DNA of 64,000 nucleotides from Dentipellis sp. KUC8613. Taxonomy: Eukaryota > Basidiomycota > Agaricomycetes > Russulales > Hericiaceae. Under the pieces are notes generated by a model, which saw nothing but the letters and a program-made list of their open reading frames with translations, was not told the DNA's origin and did not search any database. Of this stretch, positions 1-11,611 are shown one piece after another; positions within the stretch are counted from its first letter, which is position 1; each line of letters opens with the position of its first letter. Made by a program: the position numbers and the translations under genes. The stretch lies in assembly GCA_002286715.1 (NCBI GenBank), contig NSJX01000003.1, forward strand, positions 794,680-858,679, written 5' to 3'.

Positions 1-50
1 CCCATTTATCTTCATCTCTACGTACCGATGATGTTCCGTAGAGCCTCCAG

Positions 51-1656
51 GTCGACTACACTTTAGGCAATGCTGTCAACAACAACCCCTACCATATTTC
101 TATCATCCGCTCCCAGCTGACTCGCAACCTGGCGAGCATATTCCCTGATGTACGTGAGGAGCTGGTAGCCGCATTCGACGATGCCATTCCTGCAAAAGAA
201 CATGGTAACTTTACTCCGTGACTGGTCTAGCTTTCGATGATTGATGTGCGTGCGTAGGATGGGTCACGATGCCAGCAACTGAGACGATCATGGAAATCGT
301 CTGTCGCACCAGCAATAGGATCTTCGTCGGCGCGCCTCTGTGTGAGTAACGCAGTAGCCGTGAGAGGTGCCGCAGCCGTTATTGATGCTCTGCGCGTTAC
401 CTGTGTCACCACACAGGCAGGGACCCCGATTATCGGAAGCTGAACGTACAGTTCACCATCGACGTCGTCAAAGGGGCTTTCATCATCAACCGCTTCCCAG
501 ACATCCTGAAACCGTAAGTCGTCTTTTCCTCGTCTCCCTGGCGATTGTTGTCTCGACGTGCTTCTAGTTCCGTGTATAATTGCATCATGTTCCAGGCTCG
601 CCGGACGACTGTTCACCAATGTTGAGGGAAGTATTCAGCGAGCGGTACGGCATCTCGAACCTCTTATCAAGGCAAGACGGAGCATGCTGGAGAAGTATGG
701 AGCTGATTGGGATGAAAAGCCCGTACGTTCCGCGTCGTACACCCCCACATCATGATCTCACCTTTTGCAGAACGATTTCCTCATGTGGTTGATGTCGGAG
801 GCCAAGGGCGATGAGACATCTACCGCAAGTCTTGCCCGCCGCATTCTCACCGTGAATTTTGCAGCGATCCATACATCATCCATGGTTGGTTCCTTTCTCA
901 ATTCTTTATGGAATATCTGTCGAATTCCTGTCCAGAGTTTCTCGCACGCATTGTATCATCTCGCAGCCAACCTAGAGTTCGTTCAACCTCTGCGTGAGGA
1001 AGTCGAGTCCATCGTCGCCTCCGAAGGGTGGACCAAGGCCGCCTTGGGCAAGATGTATAAGGTCGACAGCTTCATGCGCGAATCGCAACGATACAATGGC
1101 ATCGGCTTGAGTACGCGTCTTCAGCTAACTCACACAACGCTTTCTCATCATTTTCACGGTAGTCAATCTGGAACGCTACGTTCTGAAGCCCTTCACCTTC
1201 TCGAATGGAGTGACGGTCCCTGCCGGGACAATCATATGCTGCTCATCCCGCCCCGTACATCTTGATGAGGAATTTTACCCTCACGCGGACAAATTCGATC
1301 CATGGCGCTTCGTGAACATGCGCCAGGAAGAGGGCGAGATCACCAAGCACCAGATGGTCTCCACAACTAACGAGTTCCTCGCGTTTGGGCACGGAAGACA
1401 CGCATGGTTCGCCGTAGTCTTTTCCACTTGCGCGCGCTGTGTCTAACGTGCTTCTCAAAGCCCTGGCCGTTTCTTCGCAGCTAACGAGCTGAAAGCCCTG
1501 CTGGCGCATGTTGTCATGACGTACGACGTGAAGTTCGAAGACGGACACGGCTTCCCATCGAACCGATACGTCGGAAATGCCTGCATTCCGGGAACAGCCA
1601 ATCTGATGTTCAGACTAAGATGCTCGCCGAATGTACCTGTAGCAGCTCCTGCGTAG
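51..1656 (+). CDS. Cytochrome P450 monooxygenase, 5' end cut by the window
   Basis: A heme-thiolate monooxygenase, normally ER-anchored, of the fungal group that shares the FGHGRHACPGRFFAANELK heme loop. The N-terminus and membrane anchor lie outside the window. The first visible exon follows an AG acceptor at 49-50 and carries NPYHISIIRSQLTRNL; later exons carry NVQFTIDVVKGAFI, an I-helix version FAAIHTSSM, a K-helix FMRESQRYNG (ExxR intact), and DKFDPWRFVNMR. The heme loop is split by an intron at 1407-1460: HGRHA plus the first two bases of the Cys codon lie before it, and the rest with PGRFFAANELKALL after it, so the ligand is intact. The protein stops at 1656 after APVAAPA. The I-helix lacks the usual acidic residue before Thr, having His, which is a family trait in several basidiomycete P450s. 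The substrate cannot be inferred. The gene looks functional in what is visible. Confidence 0.9.
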
Positions 1657-1996
1657 TCGAGTTGATAGGCGACTGTTAACTCGCAGACGGCATTTCCTGT
1701 CGGGATATAAGAGGCACTGAGATACAATACCATGCTTATCCTGCTCAAATTGTTCAATTCGGGATGCAGATACACTATGCAATTGTATTGACACAAGACA
1801 AATAACAGGAATAGTAAACATATACAATCGCGTGGCTAGGGAACGGAGCGGTGGATGACGAAACATAATAAAACCGTGCGTCTACGATGCGGGGAATGAT
1901 GTGTACAATACACGGTATGATGGCGGATCAGAATGATACAGAGACGAGGATGTCTTACAGTGGTCTATTCGTGTGACCACGACATGGGATGGACAA
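1657..1996. other. Intergenic spacer between convergent genes
   Basis: AT-richer spacer between the 3' ends of the P450 and the DUF89 gene. It would hold both 3' UTRs. I see no supported gene or repeat in it. Confidence 0.6.
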
Positions 1997-4031
1997 TCAT
2001 GCAAAGCGAACCTTTTCGCCTGGGCGACCCTCAGAGAGGAGTACAACGGCCTGCGATGTGTGCTCGTTGAGCAATCCAGCAAAGTGCAAGCAATGGGCAA
2101 AACTTACGTATTTGCCACTGATCTTCCACCCAGGTTCTTCCTTATCCAACTTCTCGGCCAGTTCATCGCTCTCCAGGCCCACGACAACATCGCTCTTGAT
2201 GGTACGTAACGAGCAGACCTTTGGTGCTCCTGCGGCGCTGGCCATCGAACCAATAGCGATATCAAAAGGCGTGGAGGCTGGCGCTGCGCAGTCGTAGGTC
2301 AATTTGCGGTGATTCAGATCACCCTTGAAGATCACAAGGTCCGAGCGCGACAGGTGCAAGAAGAGATCGGGGGCCTCGCTATGCAGTTCCCAGAAGGTGT
2401 AACCCGTGCACCAGAAGGGGTGCTGCTCATATACCCATTTACCTTCACGCTCGTAACGCTAGGACACCATGAGCACGATCGAAAGAGGAGGATCATAATA
2501 CACCACTGACCTTCCAGCGCTCTCCGAGCCGCCTGAGGGACTCACGCTCTTGTTCTGACGCCTTGGGGAATAGTTGCCCGTACACCATAATGTTGAGCAA
2601 CCACTCCCAGTCCTTCTTGGTGACGTCGGAGACGAACCACGGATAACGCTTGCCATGGAAGCGGATTTGCTTAGCCAGGCCGCTTTGAATCAAGAAATCC
2701 GCTGTACGTAGTCGGACAGATGAGTCGCGTTTCTATGCACGCCATTACAGAAAGAAATCTTACCGTATACACAGTCACAGTAGAGCTCAAATCCTGCGTT
2801 GTCAAGAACGAAATCAATTCTGCCACCAGTCTTGCCGCGAAGGTCCTTGACGGTGTCCCACAGCTTGTTGAGATGGTTCCCAAGAATATTCTTCTCAGTA
2901 GCTGCAAGTTGTTCACCACCAGTGGATTGCAACGACTTGATCTGTTCCTCCGTCATATTGATGAGCAAGGACAAGTCAGTAGAATTGCCCCAAAGGCAAA
3001 CTACACAAGGGGAAAACGTGAGTATCGACATGACGAAATGAGAACGACTGTGTTACCTTGCGTCAACTCGAGGAACATCAGACGCTCCGCCTCCAGCTTT
3101 TCGGCTTCAGAAAGGTTCTGTGCGTGGCTGAAGGGCTCAACAAACCGCATGGACAGCTCGAAGACGGCATCGGCGGAGCGGGAGAAGGTGTCGCACTGAG
3201 GATTGTACATTAGAATCAAATGAGGAGGCATATAGAAATCAACTGACCTTCTGCCGGTAAAAGACATCGTAGTCTTTCCAGAACTTGCTGACGCTAAAAG
3301 CCTCATGGAGACGTCGGTACTTGTAGGCTTCGGCAAAGAGCCAGGGCGCGTTCATGAAATCCTTGCCTATTGCTGAGTCAGCAACGCTGCTTCTCTCTGA
3401 CGTCGACGTCAACGGTGCTCTTACCTTGGAAATACTTGGCGATCTCTTTGTTCCACAACGCAACGTCGGCTTCGCCATCGTCGATAATGGGACGCAATTT
3501 GGCGTTGCCAGAGAGGTCCGTCATGAGCTCATCCATGCGCTCAATGCAGCGGACAAGGTCGACAATCTGGTCTTCCGAAGACTGCTCGTTGAGGGTCCGG
3601 ATGGTATCGTCGATAGCCTTTCCGAGAATGGTCGGCAGGCGGACACCCATTGTCGCATGGGCGAAGGAATACTCGTGGTAGCCGCGATAGGCGGGCCAGG
3701 GAGGGTTGTTGGGGTCGACCTGAGCGGAGGTCAGTACAAAGGGGCGGCGAGCAGGTGAGTGAGTATGTACCCTGGTGGGGGTGCGAGGCCATGGGCCCTG
3801 GATGTTCTTCTTAGACGGCAGGTGGCCGAGGTGGAGGGTGACGCGAGCAGGTGCGCTCGCGCCAGCGCCAGTGTGAGTGGCATTGGACTGCGTGTTGGAG
3901 ACGGGGACGGGAGGGGCGGACATGGTGGAGGGGAGCTGAAGGATCTTTCGAAAGTCCTGTTCGTCGCCGGAGGGAGAAGGAGTGGGTGGAAAGTATTCAA
4001 AGTGGGGCGAGTCGAAGGCAGAGGCTGACAT
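1997..4031 (-). CDS. DUF89/ARMT1-like damage-control phosphatase
   Basis: Metal-dependent phosphatase of the DUF89 family subgroup III (human ARMT1, yeast YMR027W). Family members hydrolyse sugar phosphates such as fructose-1-phosphate; a carboxyl-methyltransferase activity has also been claimed for ARMT1. Exons read in order SFAHATMGVRLPTILGKAID, PWLFAEAYKYRRL, FWKDYDVFYRQK, FVLDNAGFELYCD (metal-binding Asp-Asn), PWFVSDVTKKDWEWLL, and FKGDLNHRKLTYD (second conserved block). An intron at 2051-2107 joins GKY to AVVLLSEGRPGEKVRFA before the stop. The start chosen is the ATG at 4031 (MSASAF). An open frame continues to 4064 but begins with TTG. The N-terminal 60 residues are Pro/Ser-rich and poorly conserved. 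About six short introns are needed. Family assignment is firm; the exact substrate is unknown. Confidence 0.9.
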
Positions 4032-6252
4032 GGATGATATTCGCGGTGTGCGTCGGGACTCCAAAAACCCGTTTTGCAGGAATGCGTTGGACCCGAGTGG
4101 ATTTCTGTCCGTTACTTATACCCTTTGACCCTGCGGCATCTCTCAAACGGGTCCTCAGCCCTCGCTTTTCCATACTCTCTCGCCCGGAAAGGAAATTTCG
4201 GTGATGTCATGTTCGTTGCTTGCTCCCAATCGCGACTCTCCTCGTTTCATCATGTTCGCCCCGCCATCACCGCCCTCGCCCTTTCCTCGCCTTTTTGTCG
4301 TCAACATCGATCCCCCCGCCGCTGTCCCCCCGTCATCTCCGATACCCCCGTCTCTTGCCCAGCTTTCCCTCCCTGATCGCCATCATCTCTTGCCTTTGCA
4401 CCTGTCCCCCTTCCATGTCCGTCCGCACTTGCTCCGTCCCGGACCTTCATAGAAGCAACGGAACAACTCCAGTAGATCTCAAGATCGACCCTGTTTATTA
4501 GCTCCTTCCCGGTCTTCTTCTTCGATACATGTATTGGCGCCACTACCGCCCCTCAAGCGACCTTTCTGTTCTCTGTTTCCCTTTTGGCCCACGCCTCTTG
4601 CTTTCTGTTCCCCTTATCCTCTACCGGCAACCTTCTCGAACTTCAGCGCCAGATGTCATCTTCTCATTGTACGCCCACTAAAATACACCATGCGGTTGGT
4701 TCCTGCCGGTTTCAGTTTTCCTTAGATTCACTAATACCAGTGTCTTATCCAAATACACCCAGTCTTTGTCTCAGTACCAAGTCAATTGTCTGCTTCGGGG
4801 ATAGCCAACGCCCTTGTCGGTAGCGTTTGAAACCTGAAGCTACGCCACCTCTGACAGCGATTGCCTGGACAGCCCTCCCGGCATCGTACTTTCCACTGGT
4901 CCATTACACGTGACGGCGTCATCTGCCGTTTCTGGTGTGTATCCAGTGATCCCTCTCATGGTTCGTCTTCTATGTTCGCGGTCCCTGGTACTTATCCCGT
5001 GTCTGTGTCTTTGCGGGCTGTCAATGCCCCCCTAATGACTGTTCGTTATCCAGAACTCCGTCTATCTCATTGAAAGGGTCGACCAACAGCCGAATGTAGC
5101 TAAACTCTATGCACGTGTCTTGCCATCTTACAGCACCCCGGGTCTCAAGCACCTCCGCTCGTCCAACTGTGTACGTAGGATCCTTATCTCTCCAGCCCAA
5201 TCAAGACAATGCGGTCTTGTTCAGGATCGTAATCTTTCGAACGCCAGGCGTTCAAATTCGGTGATCAGGCAATACGACAGTCCCCCTGGACACGATACAG
5301 ACGTTTTTCTCGCGCTATCTGCCTTCTCGATGGCGGCCTCACAGCACGGACGTCCTGATCCCCGTGAACTTGCCATAAACAAGCCACGGCTTTGCTCCAC
5401 TTCCTCAGCCACGTGTGCATAGTGCAACTATCTCGTGAAACTTGTCAGGCGCAGTTCCGTCCGCTCTTCATTCCAGTACAACCTGACGTTGCCTTCGATA
5501 CAACTCTTATCTTCGAGGCCCATCGTACAGCAGTCGGTTAGACTTCGGCCTTCTGACCCGCGATCAGGCGATGCCGAACTGCCCCTTGCTCCGGAGAGCC
5601 GCATATCTTTCAACGATTGGCGAGAATGCTGTGCTTCGCTTTGATTACGGTCTTAGCTTCAGCACCAGTACTCGGTAGCAAATGTGTCCCCTCACATCGG
5701 CTGATGCCGTGCTGTCGAAGTTCTTTCCGGTCGTGTTTATCACATAGCGCTGGGAACACGTACAGAGAAACGTGGTTCATGCTGCACCAACGCTCTCGAA
5801 GTCCTTCGTCGAAGCCTGACAGTCGTCGCGAGGAGCATCAACATCTTCAATTGGCTTTCCGGCAGCAACAGGGTTCTTGTGTCTTGCGGGGCAGTAGATA
5901 TCATTTTTGAGGTGAGCCCTCCACGCCGTGTATCCCGCATCTTTATGTTTACTCCCCACATATGTAGTCAAGATGAGATTGTACCTAAGAACACATCCTT
6001 GCATACTACTCATCTGCTTGGTTTTCATATGAAATCCACGTGAAGGTATCACCCTCGTTTTCTGCCTTACGTAGGGAACGTGTGCACCTCGAGGCTCTGA
6101 GCATAATACTACTCCGCTTCCTTCAGCACTCCTCGCCTCTTCCTATGAGGGCCCGCCCATCTCTGGCGACCATCGTATACCCACCCACTTTCACGACTGC
6201 CTTCTGACCTTGACTGCCTTTCCGCATCATACACAATATCCTATTGTCGAGA
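4032..6252. other. 2.2 kb non-coding stretch with pyrimidine-rich promoter-like DNA
   Basis: This stretch separates two divergently transcribed genes. From about 4200 to 4680 the plus strand is strongly C/T-rich, like many basidiomycete core promoters and 5' leaders. Open frames here are short, overlap on both strands and show no recognisable motif. No tRNA, repeat or transposon end was seen. A long 5' UTR of the 6253 gene is possible. Confidence 0.5.
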
Positions 6253-7245
6253 ATGACGCAACAGGTTCACTTCACGCCATATGGCGTTCCGTATCTCGTT
6301 GAATTCGCCAACGTATCCATCTGGCCGCATTCTCCCTCGTCTTCGCCCCCTGACAATTCATCACTGCTTGCAACGAGAGGCCTATCACGCTCGAATACCT
6401 CCGCGTCGGAGCCTCCCGCACGCACGCAGAAACCACTTCCTGCGGTTCCGCTTCCCATGCGTAGCAACTCGCTGAAGCTCTTCCGCACCACGCGGGTTCC
6501 GTCCAGGCGCGAACTGGAGCGAGGTGCAGAAGGATTCGTCCATCTGCGCCCGCAGAACAGACATCCTACGCTTTCTCCGCTCCGGACTCGGCGGCAAGCC
6601 GTCTACATCCCATCTGACACGCCCGACTTCCCACATTCCACCACATCGATTCCTCCACCGTCTCCGCTCCACGCGACAGACTCACAGGCGACCCTCGTCG
6701 CGCGCGAGCCGCAGGCAGATCGAGATCATGAGGCCGACTTCGTGGTCATCACACCCCTGCCGCAGGACGAGCAGCATGCTCCGGCCCCCGATCCGGTGTC
6801 CGCTCCGAGTGCGCCGTCCCCTTCGGATGCATTGCCAAAGCCTGCTGGCGGCCTCTTCATCCAGTTCGCACCCCCTGCGTCGGAGGGTGCGCATGCGAGG
6901 AAACCGTCCACGTACCGCCTTCGGAAGAAGATTGCGGACGCAGTGCTGGAGGCTGGCATGGATGCGCCCGAGCGCCAGAGGAAGACGCCGTCGGAGTTGA
7001 AGGGGGATGAGGGTGTGGAGCAGAGGGGAAAGGTGGGAGATCTCTTTCGGGGGACGTATGGGCAGATGCTCGCGGCGTTCAACAAGGCCCAGCTCGTGAC
7101 GACGCCTTGTGGTGAGGAGGGGGTCGAAGAGGGTACGCACGGGCGCTTCGGTGATTTCCATACGACGTCTGAGATTGATGTTCTTCTACAGCGAAACGCC
7201 TGGGCGCTCTCTTCGTTGCGAATAGAGATGGACACGGTGGTGTAG
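6253..7245 (+). CDS. Uncharacterised protein, largely disordered, no introns
   Basis: A 330-residue open frame not recognised as any named family. It starts at the ATG at 6253 (MTQQVHFTPYGVPYLVEFAN); an upstream in-frame TTG at 6244 is not used. The N-terminus has a short hydrophobic, folded-looking stretch (PYGVPYLVEFANVSIWP). It is followed by about 180 residues rich in Pro, Ser and Arg that look intrinsically disordered, then a more ordered C-terminal third with LRKKIADAVLEAGMD, KVGDLFRGTYGQMLAAFNKA and FHTTSEIDVLLQRNAWALSS. No signal peptide or membrane helix is visible. The frame is open for 1 kb while the other frames are broken, and codon third positions are GC-rich, supporting a real gene. 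Function unknown. Confidence 0.6.
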   Translation: MTQQVHFTPYGVPYLVEFANVSIWPHSPSSSPPDNSSLLATRGLSRSNTSASEPPARTQKPLPAVPLPMRSNSLKLFRTTRVPSRRELERGAEGFVHLRPQNRHPTLSPLRTRRQAVYIPSDTPDFPHSTTSIPPPSPLHATDSQATLVAREPQADRDHEADFVVITPLPQDEQHAPAPDPVSAPSAPSPSDALPKPAGGLFIQFAPPASEGAHARKPSTYRLRKKIADAVLEAGMDAPERQRKTPSELKGDEGVEQRGKVGDLFRGTYGQMLAAFNKAQLVTTPCGEEGVEEGTHGRFGDFHTTSEIDVLLQRNAWALSSLRIEMDTVV

Positions 7246-8310
7246 TGCTCAAGAAGGTCGTTCTATGGGGATGAACACTCGAGGCCCAATATCAACCACA
7301 AGACGACGCGCTGAGCAGGTGAGCTCACGTCTTCAACACGCTCTTCACATCGTTCAGAGATGGGCTGTTTGATGCTTGTATTTGGAATGGTTTAGTATGC
7401 CGTGGTGCAAAACTGCCTCAGGTGACTTATTGGGGCGCTCCGGGCGGGCGCCGTATCTATCTTCATGGCCCGTATTCTTCACCGTAACCGCATGGAGACT
7501 CACGGCGTCACGATATGGCCAAGATCATCATTTATCGATTTATCGCGGTCGAGGTACAGATGAACGTGCAGTTTTGGTGCACGCTGTCACTGGAGCTTCG
7601 ACTGGTCTATTATACCCCATCGTAGCTCAGCTCTACGGTACCTAGTAGTTGAATAAATAAGTGTATCGTGTACGAATAGCATCCAGGCGTGGACTTGTAC
7701 GATGGTCGATTGATCTAAGCTGTAGGACCATAATAAGGATGGTGGCACCTCTGCCGAAGTGGAAGAGCCTGCCCTGTAGCAAGCGTTAGCGCCGAGCTTA
7801 TCTCAGCGACGATATCTCATAAATAGGCGCTAGCGCGCATTTTCTTCAACATGAACCACGACCTGCTGCCCTCGACATCAACCTCGCGACGACTTTTCGA
7901 CCTTTGAGTCCTTGTTCTTGGCTTGGAAAGTCATTGTTTCTTAGGCGTATGAGGTGAGTTAGCGTGTCAAGTCTTTTCGATGATGAGTTTTCTTGCTGTG
8001 CACCAGACCGAGTCCAACTTGGTTTGTTCAATGGCGACATCTATTGCCGGCCCTCAAATACGCAGGGGGCCCTGATCCTTTTTTTGTCTCCGTTGTGCTT
8101 TCAAGCTGTAACTAACTGACTGTTCGTCATCAGGTTCTCGCTGTAGACTGTTTTTCACTCCTTCGTCAACATTATCTCACGTGGTGATCTAGACGATACT
8201 ATAACCATGAGACATGTTGTTAATACAAGTACATGAAAGAGAATTTGAGTGCCGTTAGCGAAAGCTCGAAAGATATCGGTGGCTATGTATGTGTTTACAC
8301 TGAGTGACTT
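7246..8310. other. Intergenic, nothing recognised
   Basis: About 1.1 kb between the 6253 gene and the decayed P450. Only short open frames with no family motif on either strand. It probably includes the 3' UTR of the 6253 gene. Confidence 0.5.
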
Positions 8311-9769
8311 TCAATTTTTCAATACCTGTATCGACGTCAACCGCAGGGGCAGCGAAGGTTTATCAATACCTTTGACTATAGGGTTTGTAATGCCTCCGAA
8401 TTTCCATGCGACGTGCTCCTTTGACAGCGAGAAACGGATGGCGGGTATGAAGGGTTGCAACGACAACCTCTTGAGTCGAGAATATACCGTATCAGCCGTC
8501 AAGCTTCACCGGCTTCACCCACGAAACATTCGTACGTACTCATCTCAAGTTGGGAGAATTTGAAGCCTCTGCCCATGGGTTCATTAGGATCATCAACATG
8601 TGGGCGTGATAAACTTGGCGTACACGCACGCTCTTCCACCTCCCAACAACGTCAGGCTGCAATGCCGTCAGCACGAACCCTTACATCGCTGTTCTCCGGA
8701 ATGTAGATCTCCGATATCTTGCTGCCGGCTTCGCCGGTGATGGGAAAATCAAGAGGCAAGACAATGTCTGAGCGGGTCCTGGCGGCGTGTAGTAGTCAAC
8801 ATCAGGAATCATGCGTTATCGGTTTGCTGCACTTACATCCTTGAGAGAAGTATACAGGCGGGTGGCTGCCACATGCGGGGTCAATGCTATCTCAAGAACG
8901 GGATGACTAGGTGTGCAGACTTACACTCTCAGTGATTTACGACAGACTGCGTCTAGGTAGGTCTTCATTAACGTCGAGAGCTTTCGTCAATTCGTCGCGT
9001 AGTTTTTCCTGGACGTCCTGATGCTGTGCAAGCAGATGGAAGATACGGGGTAGCGCATTCGTAGTCGCGTCCGTTGCACCAAACGCAAGTACACAGTGTG
9101 TCCAATGTCATCAGCGTGTAAGAACTAACGTCCATGAGATGCATGAAATACTATGAGTACCCCATTGCTTTGAATATATTCATACGGATTGAGACTGCGT
9201 TGAGAACTGATTGCATTCACTTGAATCAACATACCTTTGCCTTGGACGCTATATCTCATGATCAATTCAGCGACTTCATCCGCCTGTGTAGAACATAGCC
9301 GTCAGAAAATGTTCTAGATGACATGACACGCACCTGCTCACGTTTCAAAGATCGTGTCCGTGCTTACCTTCGACCTGGACCTCATGGTCATGTTCTCAAC
9401 TCGCGCAGCACCGCAACTTGAAGGATGAATCGATGCTTATATATCGATGACTGGCAGTCAGCCATGGACACTCCAAGGTCAATAATGTCTTGCATAGTAC
9501 AGTGAAAATGCTGATTTCAACTTTGAGATAACTGAAGTTCAGATCTTCAGAATCGGTCGTCTTTTCATGCAAGGTGCAACTGAAAATATATTGGATGCCA
9601 CGGACCGCTGTCGGGCTGCCGACTCGGACATATCGGCAGCCCGCAGGTCGCTGGCAGCGCTGATAAACCTGATGACGCTGGGATATTCCGCTTTTGGACA
9701 GTTCCGCAGAAATTGGGAAAAGGCAATGATCTTGCTTGTGCTCCAGCCAAAGGACCGAGTACTTGACAT
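8311..9769 (-). pseudogene. Decayed cytochrome P450 (CYP5144-like)
   Basis: Remnant of an agaricomycete P450 read on the minus strand in collinear order. About 9540-9770 holds a degraded middle region (SAARQRSVASNIFSVAP). About 8980-9090 holds a good I-helix (FGATDATTNALPRIFHLLAQ, then DVQEKLRDELTKAL). About 8925-8960 holds YLDAVCRKSLRV, where the K-helix ExxR motif normally reads ETLR but here is KSLR. About 8675-8775 holds PLDFPITGEAGSKISEIYIP. 8541-8573 holds GRGFKFSQLEM, the segment that follows the heme Cys, but the Cys position is not Cys. 8311-8502 holds the C-terminus (PFIPAIRFSLSKEHVAWKF). Only about 100 bases separate the IYIPENSD exon from GRGFKF, where family members have roughly 90 codons, so the meander/PERF block is deleted. 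Loss of ExxR, PERF and Cys makes it non-functional. Confidence 0.8.
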
Positions 9770-10098
9770 GATCTATTCGGCATTGTTGCATCTGAACAAA
9801 CGACAGCACTTCGCTCCAGTTCCACAGACTGCAACTGCGTCAACGAGTCCTGACTCCGGACTTGAGGTTCCTGGTGTAGTGACCTACCGTCATTATCTCG
9901 ACAGGTCCGCGTCAATCCACAGATGCTCTTGATAAGTGTTGACTCGGTCCTATCCTTACCCTCTGACTAGGCCTCGGCCGACTTGGTGATATGCCTAGGC
10001 TATGGAATTCCTAGCTCAAATAGCAGCCCTATCGCACTTGCACCACATCTGCCCTCATATACCGCCTTGGGTCGTCTTTCCCTCCTTTTGCTCGAAAC
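9770..10098. other. Spacer upstream of the D-amino-acid oxidase gene
   Basis: Holds the promoter of the plus-strand oxidase gene and possibly the most decayed 5' part of the P450 pseudogene. No motif strong enough to annotate. Confidence 0.4.
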
Positions 10099-11611
10099 AT
10101 GAGTACTACCACGGGCACTCTGCATCATGTTGTTATCCTCGGCGCAGGGGTCATTGGGCTTACATTCGCATATCTCCTGACCGACGGCGCAGGATCAGAG
10201 AACTACAAAGTGACGATTGTGGCAAGAGACATGCCTGAAGACTTGGATAGTCAGGCATTCGCCAGTCCTTGGGCGGTAAGTGCACCCAAGCTGCCCTTGT
10301 TGCGACTCATTCGGGCAAAGCTGACGTTACATCCTTTACAGGGTGCAAACTGGTCCCCTATGCAATACGATGAACGGCTACACAAATGGGAGAAGCAGAC
10401 ATTGTCAGTGCTATTCTAATCCATGCAAACGAACAAACCCTGAATCATCTCACCCCGTTGTTCCAGCGATCGTTTGTGGGATATGGCGCCGACGGGCTTG
10501 ACTCTGGTGAGTCGTGATACATCGTCACTTTAATACTCACTTCTAACTCGCGCGTAGCGGTCACCTTCTAAGGTGTACTTTGAACAGGAGGATATCGAAA
10601 ATGAGCTTTGGTGGAAGGATCTAGTAAGAAACGTAAGTACTTGGGTTTCATTCGTGCTAGGTTCAGGGGATCTAATAGTCTACTGTCAGATTCGTCCTCT
10701 TAATCTCGATCCGTCCCTGCCTTCAAACATTAAGAAGGCCGTAGAATTCGATACAGTGTCATTGAATCCTGGCGTCTATCTACCCTGGTTGAAATCTCAG
10801 TTGGTTTCGCGAGGTGTCGAATTCGTCAAGCGTCGGTTAGTGAGCCTGAATGAAGTCCACACAATTGCGAAAGATGCTGTCGCCGTGGTCAATGCGACGG
10901 CTCTGGGTGAGTGACTCATAACGTGCACTAGGCCGAGTAAATCCTTAAACCCTCGAATGCACAGGTGCACGTTCTTTGATCGGCGTCCAGGATACGAAAG
11001 TTTTCCCAATCCGTGGGCAAACAATTGTTGCCATTGCTCCGAAGGCAAATGAGTTTGTCACCATCATCCCCGGTCCGTTTCTCGACCTTCTTCCGTGTTC
11101 CTCTATTCACATATTGTGAATTTCTCAGAGACGAAGGGCTTTGATGCTACGTATCTGATCCCTCGTCCGTCGCCTCCTGGCATGGTCCTTATTGGTGGTA
11201 CTTTCCAACCAAACAACTGGGATACGTCAGTCGATAAAGCGACTGCCGACGGTATTTTTCAACGTGCGAAGGCACTAGTGCCAGCCTTGGGGGACCCAGA
11301 AACGCGTATCATCAGTCACAATGTTGGTTTAAGACCTGCGCGCGAAGGAGGACCCCGCGTCGAGACTGAATATATCGAGCTACCGCTTAGCGGCGAGCTC
11401 GTGCCTCAGATTTCAGATGCAGACACCGGCGCAGGTACCAAAAAGACGCTCATTGTACATGCATATGGGTTTGGGTGAGTGCGCTGAATGACTCCGATGT
11501 CGAGCTTTATGGCGTCATATTCACACGCACGACAGACCTGCGGGATATCAACAATCATGGGGGGCAGCAGCGGAAGCCGTTGGACTATTGAAAGCAGAGC
11601 TGGGCGCTTGA
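10099..11611 (+). CDS. FAD-dependent D-amino-acid oxidase
   Basis: Oxidatively deaminates D-amino acids to keto acids with release of ammonia and hydrogen peroxide, typically in peroxisomes. The start ATG at 10099 is followed at once by the dinucleotide-binding fold [17 protein letters not shown]. Later exons give [46 protein letters not shown] (flavin-binding segment), [33 protein letters not shown], and [12 protein letters not shown], whose Arg corresponds to the substrate-carboxylate region. The family signature [18 protein letters not shown] crosses the last intron. Six or seven short introns are needed. The deduced protein ends LLKAELGA, without the SKL-type peroxisomal signal common in fungal enzymes. 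It could be a D-aspartate-preferring variant; sequence alone does not decide. Confidence 0.93.

Noticed and set aside
1401..1470. Apparent loss of the heme-ligand Cys in the first P450
   Set aside because: The Cys codon is split by an intron (1407-1460); splicing restores HACPGRF.
9567..9932. 121-codon plus-strand frame over the 5' part of the P450 remnant
   Set aside because: The minus strand carries the P450-like residues; the plus frame has no family resemblance.
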